Both the position numbers and the translations under genes were made by a program. The notes beneath the pieces are model-generated. The model searched no databases and was not told the DNA's origin. It saw nothing but the letters and a program-made list of their open reading frames with translations. A stretch of 64,000 nucleotides of DNA. It comes from Ipomoea triloba. Taxonomy: Eukaryota; Streptophyta; Magnoliopsida; Solanales; Convolvulaceae. The DNA lies in assembly GCF_003576645.1 (NCBI RefSeq), contig NC_044923.1, forward strand, positions 10,292,412-10,356,411. Reading direction: 5' to 3'. This document shows, one piece after another, positions 48,361 through 60,374 of this stretch (the stretch's first letter is position 1; each line of letters begins with the position of its first letter).

Positions 48361-49891
48361 ATGTTGGCAATTTTCCAGAAAGAGTTAGTGAATCCACCAA
48401 AGGAGCTGAGCAGCCCAGCCTCATTGGGGTCATCTATGAAGGTTGTCCCACCTCAAAAGGCTATCAACAATTTCTTATCCACGAATCCCAGAAATGGGTT
48501 TTCTCTAGGATTTGGTGATAAGGCATTTCTGGCATATTCCTCTGCTCAGCCTTCTTCAAACCTCGTAGAGCAGAGGTTGTTTTGTGGGGTGAATGACATG
48601 TACTGCATCTTCTTAGGGAGCCTGCACAATCTGTGTTCACTCAACAGGCAATATGGGTTATCAAAGGGGGCCAATGAGGCCATGCTTGTGACCCAAGCAT
48701 ATCGGACCCTCCGAGATAGAGGCCCCTACCCTGCCCATCAAGTCCTCAAGGATCTGGAAGGCAGCTTTGGGTTTGTGATCTATGATCACAACGCTGGAAA
48801 AGTTTTTGCAGCTCTTGTAAGTTCAACTCCCACCCCTTCGACCTTTAATAGTTAATACTAAAATATTAAATATTAATCTAAAAATGTATAGAGTTTGTAC
48901 AATTTAAGGATATTTCGATCAAAACGATGTTGTTTTGAATGAAATAACCTATTAAAAAAACAATAGTTAATTAGCCGACTATGTGGCCTAAGAGGTCTAG
49001 TCTGTGCCTAAGAGGCATAGGCGGTCAGCGCCTAAGCGGTCTAGGCGGTCGCCTAGCCGACCAGCCGCCTAGACCATCATTTAAGGTGATACGCTAGGCG
49101 GGATTAATTGGTGCCTAGGTGAGATTAATCGGTGCTTAGGCGGAATACACTGGGCAAGTAGCATTTGACCAAATGCATATTTTCAATTGCTCACTAACTT
49201 TTGTATTGTGTACAGGGTGCTAATGAATCAGTGAAGCTCTACTGGGGCATTGCAGAGGATGGATCTATCATGATCTCTGACAATGTGGCACTCATCAAAG
49301 CAAGTTGCGCCAATTCATTCGCCCCATTCCCTAATGGTATGTATTGCAGAAAATCGCCTATTAGTAACTTATTATTAGAAATTTCCTTTAAAATAATACC
49401 TCCAATGGTCCTCTGAGTATTAGAGATTTGCCAGCTGTAGTCTCTCTACTTGGTTTCTCAAATTTTAAAAAATGACCACCTTAGTCTTTTTAGGACGTCT
49501 CATGATAATTTTAAACTCAGATTATTTTAAGAATTATGAGTACATGCATGTTATTTTTTAAAACTTAGAAGACCATTGGAGATCATTTAAAAGTCGAGGG
49601 ACCATAGTTGGTAAATCGCTAATACTCGAAAGACTATTGGAGGTATTAACTCAATTTCCTTTATATCATATGTGACAAATAATGAATTGACAATGGATGC
49701 CTGCAGGTTGCATGTATCACAGTGAAAGAGGGTTGATGAGCTTTGAGCATCCAATGAAGCAGATGAAGGCAATGCCAAGAGTTGACAGTGAAGGAGCAAT
49801 GTGTGGAGCTTACTTCAAGGTTGATCATTACTCCAACGTAGTTAACACAATAATGCCAAGGGTTGGAAGTGAAGCTAACTGGACTCTTTGA
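48361..49891 (+). CDS. DUF3700 protein (TSJT1/aluminium-induced type, YGL and LRDR motifs), three exons
   Basis: Exons 48361-48816, 49216-49336 and 49707-49891 have GT-AG introns (CTT|GTAAGT...ACAG|GGT; ATG|GTATGT...GCAG|GTT) and join in frame to 253 residues, the normal family length. The protein has the two diagnostic motifs YGL (98-100) and LRDR (117-120) and the family's C-terminus (MSFEHPM, MPRVDSEG, PRVGSEANW). The fold is related to N-terminal-nucleophile glutamine amidotransferases, but the start is MLAIF and lacks the catalytic Cys after Met, so amidotransferase activity is not expected. Members respond to stress, sugar status or aluminium; the biochemical role is unknown. No signal peptide, so probably cytosolic or nuclear. 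Intron 1 has a GGCCTAAG-type repeat and intron 2 a MITE. A young LTR element lies 285 bp past the stop. Confidence 0.93.
48960..49150. repeat. GGCCTAAGCGGTCTAGGCGG-type repeat in DUF3700 intron 1
   Basis: Irregular short units CCTAAGCGG, CTAGGCGG and GCCTAGCCG in both orientations. Related GC-rich patches lie at 18960 and 24870. Probably a small palindromic element; no function is implied. Confidence 0.55.
49396..49648. mobile_element. MITE in DUF3700 intron 2
   Basis: AATACCTCCAATGGTCCTCT at the left pairs with AGACTATTGGAGGTATT at the right, and similarity continues for about 55 bp (GAGTATTAGAGATTTGCCA). About 253 bp, non-coding. It lies within the intron, so splicing is not broken. Confidence 0.75.
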
Positions 49892-50544
49892 GGGCATGCA
49901 GCAACAACAAAAATCTCACAATAATGCTTTGTTTACCACTTACATTTCTTCTGTTTTGAGTTTGATTAAGTGTTTCCTTTGATTCTTTTGTTTGGATTGA
50001 GGTCAATAGTACTTGCTTCAGAAAATGTATTTTTGTTTCTTTGAATATAATCAATCATATTTGTCAATCAACTGCATCGCATTGCTGCAATGAGTCTCTT
50101 ACACAAAATTTACACTAACAGAGCTACCGAGTGAATCTAGCTAGAATGGTGAATTTGAGGAAAGAGATGAATGTACTGTTAGATCAAATATACAAACATA
50201 GAAGTTGTAATAATCTAACCTTATTGCGGAAGCTAATAGGATCATGTACCTCCAGCCATAGTTGTCATATCCGTAGCATTACTTGAAGGATTGTGAGGAA
50301 TATTAGAGTATTTTTGTCTACCACTTGTCTCCTGGGCAACTGGATGGTGTAGTCTGTGTCGCTGTACCAGGAGCAGTGGGAGGACCATTGCTTAAATAGC
50401 CTACGTGCCATCATTATAGGCCAAGTAACGGAAACCGTTACTTCTGTTTAATACCACAACATAATGGCTATAAATGACCTATTGATTTGCACCACTTAAT
50501 AGTTACACTTAATGGAAAATGTTACATTCTCCCACTTGGTGCAA

Positions 50545-50935
50545 ACTCAAAGAAACAAAAGAAACACGTACCATCACTTGGTGCAAACTCAAAGAAACAA
50601 AAGAAACACGTACCATAGAGATAGTTCCACTCAAAGAAACAAAAGAAACACGTACCATAGAGATAGTTCCTCTTAAAGTGAGTAGTATCCACTTATGATT
50701 GAAATGTAATTTGTTCTCTAAGTACCTTACATGGTATAAAACTTAATGAATAAACCTTATGTTTATTCTTGATTTGTAATCAGTTATCAAAAACCAACTT
50801 ATGTTTATTCTTGATTTGTAATCAGTTATCAAAAACCAACTACTGCTTATTCTTGATTTGTAATCAGTTATCAAAAACCAACTACTGCCAATTCTTGATT
50901 TGTAATCAGTTATCAAAAACCAACTACTGCCATAA
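50545..50935. repeat. Short tandem arrays near the 3' LTR of the LARD
   Basis: Two arrays: CTCAAAGAAACAAAAGAAAC units (three, 50550-50660) and TTCTTGATTTGTAATCAGTT units of about 43-46 bp (four, 50765-50930). Confidence 0.85.
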
Positions 50936-52454
50936 TGGCTAAATTTGGCCTTACAAACTTACACCGCCTGATTTGTACAATATTAATGGAAAATGTTACA
51001 ATTTTCCATTTGGTGCAAGCATTGGCACAACCTTCATTTAAAAAACAAAAAACATGAATCATAGTGGTATGTCCTCTTAAATTAAAGTGTGAGTAATACC
51101 AACTATGCATCACATGCATTTTGATTTCAAACTCAAGTCCTTTATGAATAAACCCTACGTTTATTCTTGGTCCAATCTTGAGGATGTTTCTCAAATAAAT
51201 ATGCGCATAACCATATGAGAAACCATCCATATTACATAGAAGTGACAAAATGTATGTACGTACAATATAGTCACATAATTAGTTCCATGTATCCTGTATA
51301 ATCCTTACAATTCTTATAAGCATGCCTTAAGTAAGGATTCGAAACTATTAGCAAAATGCTAATATTTAACACGACCAACTCTTTATCTTTAATACTATCT
51401 ATGATGGCTAAGTTTTCGGAGTTGACACGTCTGCCACTCCATTTTCATTAATCTTAGCCAAAGACAGTATTTGAGTAGTCCATATTCCAATGGCTTTAAA
51501 TGACAAAATAATAAGTCTAAGCCCACAATGGAACTTTAAACATACACCTTATAAATAATCTCCAAAATAAAAAAGGAAAACCCAACTTTTATGCCATAGA
51601 GCAATAACGAGGATTTATTTATGTAACTTTATGAAACAACACAAATGTTGTATCAAAAAATCCTCAATATGAATCAATCTCATGAGCCTTTGCTTGCTTT
51701 ATGCCTCTCAACATTGAATTTATGAGCCTTTTCAAATCTTAATGACCCAGGATCAATTTGATGAGACGAAAAACTCCAATAAATGCTAAAGAATTCAACT
51801 CATGATAGTTCACCATAAACTTCATGCCATTGTTAAAATAAAAACTATTAGTGTTGTTACAACATTTTCATAAATATGTTGCACAACTTGTAGTTCAAAC
51901 AATTTGAACTTATTTATAATTAACAAGGCAAGGTGTCTTATCCTTGAAGTGGAACAATCTTGAAATGGGATATCTTAATGATCAAATGACCACTCCCACT
52001 GATCAAGTCATTCTTAAGCATTATATAAATGATATACATACATACTAACGATCCTCATGTCCAACTAACTTTAACAAAGAATAAAATTCCCCACCATAGT
52101 TGGACATACCAAATATGTACATGTAACAGACACAATTTTCAACTATTTGAACAAATTAAATTGCTCTAGTTGAAATTTGGCTAGATATGTACACTTCCAA
52201 TATAAGGATCCAAAAGTATATCATATCTAAAATTCATACAGAAAAGATCTATTGTGGTTGGGCTGAAAAACCAAGTAAGCCACATACAGTAACAATTTCA
52301 AGTTACTATGTTTTGAAGATTAACAAAATACATGTGTTGCCAATGCAACACATGCCTTATAGAATTATAACCGACCTTAAGTTATAAATTCTAAAAAGAA
52401 TGGTATGATAAAATTTTATCTTGATCATCAATTTAACCAGAAGAATCTAGTGAC

Positions 52455-52680
52455 ATAAAACTTGCCTGTAGGCTAAAGATTTATTCAATTAGACTCAACT
52501 AAATTTTATGATAAAATTATTATCAAAATGATAGAAGAATCTAGTGACATAAAACTTGCCTGTAGGCTAAAGATTTATTCAATTAGACTCAACTAAATTT
52601 TATGATAAAATTATTATCAAAATGATAGAAGAATCTAGTGACATAAAACTTGCCTGTGGGCTAAAGTTTTATTCAATTAG
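52455..52680. repeat. 94-bp tandem repeat in the LARD
   Basis: Two complete copies and a partial third of a unit with AGAAGAATCTAGTGACATAA and CTTGCCTGTAGGCTAAAG. A CCTGTGGG-like word recurs elsewhere in the internal domain. Confidence 0.88.
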
Positions 52681-55639
52681 ATCCATCTACAAGCTTATGA
52701 TAAAACTATCAAATCATGTTCCTTTTCTCAATCCCTGTGGGTAAATTAAGAAATATGATTTGATCTTTTATCCTGACTATTTACATAAGCTATGATAAAA
52801 TCTACCGATAGGAATTTATTATAGTATATGTAATTACTCACAAAGTGATCAAAAATTTCAGTTATGAAATTGTATTGACCACTTGACATATGTATATTAA
52901 AGAATATTAATGTGCCAAGCTATTAATCTAATTTCCTTTTAATGCATAAAAAATACACACAAAAGAAACCAAACTAATACCTCAAAAATAATATTCTTTG
53001 AATACGTACATATATCAAAACTTTACGATAGAAGATGTCAATTCTCAATTTATTTCATAACCATATAATAAATAAATTGACTTTCCTATCTATAATGATA
53101 AAAACTCACCAAAACTATATTCTGATACATAATTGCCTGTGGGCTTAATTTCATTATATCATATAATTAATCACAATCAATACATCTATGACTGTATGCG
53201 ATCATACAAAATTTCAATTAAATACTGTGGCTACTCTTTAATTAATCAAAATTATATGATCACTAGATGATTATCTTGATATTTTAGGCATCAACTGTAA
53301 AGCCTAAAAACAATTATGCAACAATGTGATAAACATTTCCAAGTATCATCCCTGTGATGTTTTCTCACACAAAAGGCATAATTTACGGATAATCTTTTAA
53401 ATCTTAATAGTTCACCTTATGGAAAGACTTTTAATCTCAAGTGAACACCTTAAACGGTCTTAAGAAGCGTAAACATAATGCACTACCGTATATAAGTCCA
53501 CACATAAAGTTCAACTTAACAAGGAATTTTTAATTCCTAACATATGCAATTCTATAGGCATATATAAAATCACATAACTAGAAAACATAATGTTATGCTA
53601 GTGAACAATTATGCATGAAATTCAATAAGCTCATAAATAAATTGTACACCATAATAGCAATTTAAAAGAGCTATAAAAATATTATTATTATGAAAAATAA
53701 CAATAATCTATAATAACTGTATACTTTTCACAATTGAAAAGTTTTAACTTGTATGCCCAATACAAAAGGACTCAATGCATATAGTAAACTTTACGAGAAC
53801 TAGCCTTAAAATTGTAAATTCTAATCATATCAGGACCATATGATATGTTGACATTTACAAAATAAATTCTCACGAAACAAATTGCATAATTTAAATCATA
53901 ATATTATGCACTTAATTTAATTATATGCATAAAACAAACTCATTAAAAATATGAATATAAAATCAAATATTCATACTCAATCAAAGCGGGCATCACAATC
54001 TAGAAACAATAATGATAACAATGTTACGACATATTGATTTCTCAGTTCAAAGACCGATTACCATTATTACTGAAATAACACTTATGTAACAGTAATAACT
54101 GAACAATCAATTTCCTCAATCGTAACCCCTGATATTTGATAGTAATAACTATAAAATGTTACAAAATGTTATCATTATTAACACATATATTTTGGATCAA
54201 AAAACCAGATTGTTTCAAAATTATGATTTCAAATCATACTATCAAAATCCAAAACTAATGATGATAGTAACGGTGCAAATCATTGATCCATCGACTCAAA
54301 AATCGATAATCGTTATTACTATAATAATTCTAATAATTATTACATAGTAGTAATAACGGAATAATCAATTACTTTACTCGTAACCGAACAACATTCAGTA
54401 ATAATAATAATTATTATTATTATTAAATGTTACAAAATATCATCATTATTACTCTAAATTTTGGACAAGCAAATTCAAAGGAATTTGAAAATATGATTCT
54501 CAAAATCATAATAAAAAATATTATGGCAAGACTAAAACAATATCCAATTGTCATAAACACACAAGTTTTTCCAAATTGCGATGCAAAATCACACTCCATA
54601 ATTAAAAATATTATCAAATTATGACAAAAATTTCAATGAATAGTCATAATCATCACATAATATTATAACAATTAGGAGATTTGAAATGGAAAAAACAAAT
54701 TGCTAAAACCGCAAGCCTTTAAAACATTTTTCAGAAAAACTTTAATGTTGAAAAATGTAAAAACTAATATTTTCAACTTTTATTAACTGATATAAAGGCA
54801 TAATTAAAAGCGGTTATTGACTAAAACTTTATTGATTTTATTAACAAAATCACAACAGTTAGTCACAAAAATAGCAATTTTACTTTTATTGCCAACAAAA
54901 TACCAATATGATAACAATTGGTTCTAAAGAGCTTATTCAATTACCACTAATATTATTATTCAATTGTGGAAATCATACTTTTAATGACCCAGGTAAATCC
55001 CAAATAGCTTTGTTCAAAATAGGTTTTGAAGCCCCAGAGAGGAATAAGACAAAAATAAGTCTAAAATTGAAGGGGAAACCAAACTAGCTACTTTATTGGG
55101 TCACAATGAATCCAAAAATGAATAATATTTCAAAAGGAATATATAAGTTAATAATATGCTAAATACACCTTTAGAACATGCTTTTCTAAATGCATAAGTA
55201 TAACTATAAAATGATTATAAATATGCAAAGCATGATAGGATTATGCATATTAATATATTATTAACCTATATATTCAAAATAAAATGCAATACTTCAAGCA
55301 ATTTATTATACACCGCAATACCGCAATATTAAATTAAAATTCAAAGAACAAATTAATATTTGCCTAAAGATGAATAATAATTTAATAAAGAATTACGGAA
55401 AGCATCAATTGAACAATTAAGCTTGAAGGAACCCAAATATGATGATGGAAAATATTAAGCAAGCCTAAGAACCAGAGAAGACCCATTTATTATTATAAGT
55501 GAGCTAATTATTTAAAGCAAATTCATATGCCTTAAACAACGAAATAAGCCCAATTATAATAATTTTTTTTTTTAAAGTAACTGGGCCTGGCCGAAAAGGG
55601 CCAAACCCAGCCCAACTTTATTATTCCATTACATCAGTT

Positions 55640-56230
55640 CCTTAAGCATTCAACTGACCCAAAACCAAAGACCTAGCGACACAACATAATCCATCCGCAG
55701 CCAAGAGAGAATTACCGGAAAACAGAGACGCGGAGAGAGGTCGCCGGCCAGAGTCCGCCGTTTGCGCCACCGCCATCGCTGACGGACCGGTGTCCGTCAG
55801 TCGTCGTCGCTGCCGTTCACCGCAAGCGGCTCCGTCTACCGTCCAACGGCGAACGACCAAAAAACAAAGAGAGACGATGATCGCCCCTGATGCTCCGCTT
55901 GCCGCCGTCGACCCACTGACGCCTGCCGCCTTCTCCCCGCCCTTGCAGTCGAGCCGGAGATCGGAGGTCTCCTCCGTCACTCCCACCCGAGACAGCCATC
56001 AGATGGTGAGAAAGACGCAACCGGATGAAGAGAAAAAAAAAAAACGCCGACCGGAATCAAGGCACCATCGCCCCTCCGCCGTTTCTCTCTCAGTCTGCCG
56101 CCGTCGTCAACTTCGCCGGCAGGCAGTCGCCGTGGCCGATCGAGGACCCGCCATCACAGCCGCCGTCGCCGATCGTGGACCCGCCGTCGCCGCCGCATCC
56201 GAACCGTCAAGGACCCAGATCAGAAAGAGA
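55640..56230. other. GC-rich segment inside the LARD
   Basis: A block of about 590 bp, much richer in G+C than the rest of the element, with CCGCCG/CGGCGG runs. Frames are open on both strands, with low-complexity Arg/Ala/Pro/Ser products. It lies 300 bp inside the PBS. It could be leader sequence or a captured gene piece; I recognise no protein. Confidence 0.5.
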
Positions 56231-57102
56231 GGTTTTAAAATTATTTTTACTATTAATTAATTTCGAAATTATTCCCAGATATTCCGAAAAACAATTAAAC
56301 AAATTTTCCAAAATTTGTTTCTGGAAAAATTAAACATGTATATGTATACATATACGAAAACTGATATTTGATACACCGTAGCAGTAGATACACATACTGT
56401 AATTCTTATAGCAATGCATAGATACATATGTGAAATATGTGAAAATTGGATACTGCATACATATTTTCTACGAAAAAACAGTAAAACATATACTGCATAT
56501 TATATTAAACAACTAGGCAGAGATTAAACATGCTCTGATACCAAAATGTTATCAAATATACAAACATAGAAGTTGTAATAATCTAACCTTATTGCGGAAG
56601 CTAATAGGATCATGTACCTCCAGCCATAGTTGTCATATCCGTAGCATTACTTGAAGGATTGTGAGGAATATTAGAGTATTTTTGTCTACCACTTGTCTCC
56701 TGGGCAACTGGATGGTGTAGTCTGTGTCGCTGTACCAGGAGCAGTGGGAGGACCATTGCTTAAATAGCCTACGTGCCATCATTATAGGCTAAGTAACGGA
56801 AACCATTACTTCTGTTTAATACCACAACATAATGGCTATAAATGACCTATTGATTTGCACCACTTAATAGTTACACTTAATGGAAAATGTTACATGTACA
56901 ACAAAGGATAGATGAAGATGGGTATATACAAATACTGATTGATAGAGAAACCACCATTAATGGTGGAATCCAATAGCTTTACCTATCAATAAGAATATTT
57001 TTGTTTACAAAAAAAAAAAAAAAGAATTAATTAAGGTTCAAGAAGCTCAATCGGATGCAGCAAAATATATTATATTCTTATGCTCAATTCCTATAACCGA
57101 CT

Positions 57103-58382
57103 TATTAAGCATTAATATATGACCACATGTTTAGTCTGTGGATTGAGTCTAATTGGTTATATTTTAGCTCCTTTAGATTTGGTCTAATACTATTGCTGGC
57201 ATTCCCTCTATATATACCTTCGATGGAGTTGTTGCGTATTTTTTGGTATATGTCAGGACATCATCCTCACTGGCAGTAGCATTGCATTTTTGGATGCCTT
57301 TGTAACTCAATTAGCCAACCGGTTTTCAATCAAGGACATGGGTCTTCTTCATCACTTTTTAGGAGTTGAGGTCATAACTACTACTTCTGGTATGTTTTTA
57401 TCTCAGGGACATTATCTTGCAAATATTCTTACTCAGTTCAAGATGGATGGTGCGAAACCTGTATCCACGCCGATGGCTACTGACTCAGCATTGCAGGCTG
57501 ATACTTCTACTCAGGTTGTAGATGCTACAAGTTACCGTCGACTGATTGGGCTTTTGCAATATCTTCTCATTACCCGACCAGATGTGGCATATGTTGTTAA
57601 TAAGTTGGCTCAATATATGCATGCACCAAATGCAGAACAATGGCAAGCAGCAAAACGTGTTCTAAGGTATTTAAAAGGTACTATTAATCTTGGCTTGTTG
57701 TTGAAGTTTGATGCTCCTCTGCTGTTAACCATTTTTTCTGACTCGGATTGGGGAAGTCTGCGAGATAAGGGGCGATCAATTACTGCCTATGTGATTTACC
57801 TTGGGACTAATATTATTTCCTGGAAGTCTGCACGCCAGAAAACAGTGTCTCGGCCTTCCACGGAAGCTGAGTATCAGGCATTAGCACATGCGGCAGCTGA
57901 ACTTGTCTGGATTCAGAACTTGCTACAGGAGGCAGGTATTTGCTTGCGGTGTCCACCGTCTTTATTGTGTGATAACTTGGGTGCTACGTATGTTGCAAGA
58001 ATCCAGTCTTCCACTCTAGAATGAAACATCTTGCGTTGGATTATTTCTTTGTTCGTGATATGGTTGCGGACGGTTCATTATATGTTAAGCATGTCTCTGC
58101 TTGTGATCAAGTTGCGGAAGTCTTGACTAAGCCGTTGGGACGTGCTTTGTTCCAGAAGTTCAGGTCCAAGATTGGTGTAACTGATGGTTCCTCCATCTTG
58201 CGGGGGCGTATTAAGCATTAATATATGACCACATGTTTAGTCTGTGGATTGAGTCTAATTGGTTATATTTTAGCTCCTTTAGATTTGGTCTAATACTGTT
58301 GCTGGCATTCCCTCTATATATACCAGCTCTGTACTTTGTTGATTCATTAAAATACATAAACCTTATTCTTCACATTCTCACA
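57103..58382 (+). mobile_element. Internally deleted Ty1-Copia element
   Basis: The target duplication CGACT (57098-57102 and 58383-58387) flanks the element. The right LTR at 58209-58382 runs TATTAAGC to TTCTCACA. The left LTR is cut at about 57222, where it joins RT sequence directly. Everything from the rest of the left LTR through gag, protease, integrase and the RT core is missing. A GGGGGCG purine tract precedes the right LTR. The LTR family also occurs at 62137-62628. Confidence 0.85.
57245..58221 (+). pseudogene. Copia pol fragment: RT end and RNase H
   Basis: Starting just after the YVDD position, the frame DIILTGSS...FSIKDMGLLHHFLGVEV is the RT end. Then come TRPDVAYVVN, DSDWGS, ISWKSARQKTVSRPSTEAEY and LCDN of the RNase H domain. 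The frame opens at 57290, is lost by a one-base shift near 58000, and continues in another frame as KHLALDYFFVRD through LTKPLG to 58221. The RT catalytic Asp pair region is damaged. Not functional. Confidence 0.88.
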
Positions 58383-58452
58383 CGACTATTCATTATATTA
58401 TACGGAGTAACATTTTTGACTTTTACTTTTAAAATTTTGTTCTATTTTACAT

Positions 58453-58983
58453 GGGATAAACTAAAAATAAGCCATCCTACTATTTGGGAACAAGTAATTA
58501 GGCCATCGAATCCGAATAATCCCAAATAAGTCACTGAATTCAGAAAAACAAAGTAATTAAGCCACTGAAACCGAAAAATGAGCAATTAACCTATTTTTAA
58601 AATTTCCGACGATAATTTCCGGCTACCGCGCGACGACCAAGTCGTTGTCGGTCGCCGTATCCGGCAAGGGCGACCATTTCTGGTCACATTCCCCAAGGAG
58701 AAGGCGACCAACCCCTTGTGGAGGGCGACCAGAAATGGTTTCCCCCTCGGAGAGGGCGACCAGAATCCGGCGAGGGCGATTGTCACCGCTCGCCGGAAAT
58801 GGTCACCGGTGCCGGAAGTTGTCGCCGAAATTTTAAAAAATGGGTTAATTGCTCTTTTTTCCGGTTTCAGTGGCTTAATTACTTTGTTTTTCCGAGTTCA
58901 GTGATTTATTTGAGGGTTATTCGAGTTCGATAACCTAATTGCTTATTTCCAAATAGTACGGTGACTTATTTGTAGTTTATCCC
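58453..58983. mobile_element. MULE-like element with long inverted ends
   Basis: GGGATAAACTAAAAATAAG on the left pairs with CTTATTTGTAGTTTATCCC on the right, and pairing extends about 150 bp (AATTAGGCCATCGAA, GGGTTAATTGCTC). The GC-rich centre, 58620-58820, has GGCGACCAG repeats. No clear 9-bp duplication (ATTTTACAT against TTTTATAAT). Confidence 0.65.
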
Positions 58984-59690
58984 TTTTATAATAATTTACT
59001 TACCACAATTACTTATCTATTTACAATTTTCTGGCACCATAAATTCAAAAAATTTTAAAGTTAGGCCAGGAAATTTTAGTCCAGTAAAATTGATGACTTG
59101 AATTGACTAGCTCAACATTTAATGAGCTAATCCGATAGCCTAACCACTTAAGGCTATATTTTGTTACACAAATGATGTTGAACAAAATATATATAAATTT
59201 ATGTCTAAATTCATCTTTAGTCATTTTTATTAAATTTGTAAATAAAATTTTAAAAAATTTATTACAAAATAAAATATTTTTTATAAACAATAAAAAATTA
59301 AAAAAACTTATTATATTATTATATTATAGTGTTAATATATTAATTATTTTTATTTGGAATTAAAAATAGAGGTTTATATTGATTGAATGGTGCATCAGTT
59401 TATATTTATTAGTGTAAATGCGCTAATATATTAACATTGAAAGTTTACAATGTTAATTTGAGCATTTCAAAATTCAAGTTTTAATTGAGACCCCAATAAG
59501 CCCGACAATCCAAGATTTTAAGTTGTAGGGTAAAGAATTTTAAATACGACAAAAGAAAAAAAAAACCCCAATTAGGCAAAACAGATAAGTCCAACAGCTC
59601 AATAGAGCTAGCCTGATTGACATCCCTATAAGAAATGAGCTTATACATGCTTTCATCATTCAAAGTCTTTTGTACCAACATATAACTTTG
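58984..59690. other. AT-rich gene-free interval
   Basis: I see no gene or repeat I can name here. Confidence 0.5.
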
Positions 59691-59693
59691 GCA

Positions 59694-60120
59694 AAAACTT
59701 GTGTGAAACCGTTCACGGATCTCAATCTGTGAGATGGGTCGGATATTTTGTTAAATGGGCCAGCATGTGCATCTCACGCCCTCCTCTCATCATTTCTCTA
59801 CCATCAACATTTCTCTCTCTGCTTCTGCCACATGATCGATCTCCCATCCATCTGGGATCCTCCACTCCTATCTCCTTCGCTCAAGCTTTCCGTCTCCTCC
59901 CATCTCCGATCATCTGCTCAAGCTCTCCGCCTCCTCCCATCTCCTCCGCCACTCCGGTAAGTATTGCAACTCGACTAATGAGAGTTTCTCTCATCTCGGC
60001 TAAGTTTGAGCAGAAACTGCAATGTATATATCTTTTTTGTGCTAGAGTACATGTTTGGAAGCTTGTAAATAATTATTGTGATAATTTGAGTAATTTTTGT
60101 TCCAACTCTAACTATATTTA
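59694..60120. other. MITE end and CT-rich segment
   Basis: 59694-59745 is a half copy of the GTGAGACCGTCTCAC MITE family. 59770-59960 is rich in CTCC and TCTCTC and ends in CTCCG|GTAAGTATT, a good splice-donor look-alike. Open frames there have no recognisable domain. It could be a captured 5' exon. Confidence 0.4.
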
Positions 60121-60374
60121 GATTGAGAAATACTGAAAGTATGAAACAGAACCTCTATGTTCACTTCTTCCTGGCCAAAAACTCCATATTGAATTTAACC
60201 CACCTATCTGCTCAACGATTACACATAATCTTACGTATTCTTAACATGACTCCAAGTTCTTAGTCTTACAGGGAAAAACAATATTTTGAACAAAGAAAAC
60301 GAAAATAACAGCATCACCAGACAGATGTGGAAATAACACATATAGTCAGCAAAGCAAGAATAATATGTCACTGG

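Larger units (their letters stand above)
50177..56894 (-). mobile_element. Complete non-coding LTR retroelement (LARD-type), young
   Basis: LTRs at 50177-50526 and 56547-56894 (350 and 348 bp) differ by two substitutions and a 2-nt indel, counted by eye. The 5-bp duplication TGTAC flanks the whole (50172-50176 and 56895-56899). In minus orientation the PBS TGGTATCAGAGC (56532-56543) follows the right LTR, and a purine tract AGTGGGAGAA precedes the left one. The 6.0-kb inside has no gag, protease, RT, RNase H or integrase frame; the largest ORFs are short and unlike any domain. It must rely on proteins of another element. GC-rich 55640-56230 is open on both strands and may be captured sequence. 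The LTR family is related to 20529-20849. Confidence 0.92.

Noticed and set aside
55642..56333. ORFs in the GC-rich block of the LARD
   Set aside because: Open on both strands, low complexity, no domain; not listed as a gene.
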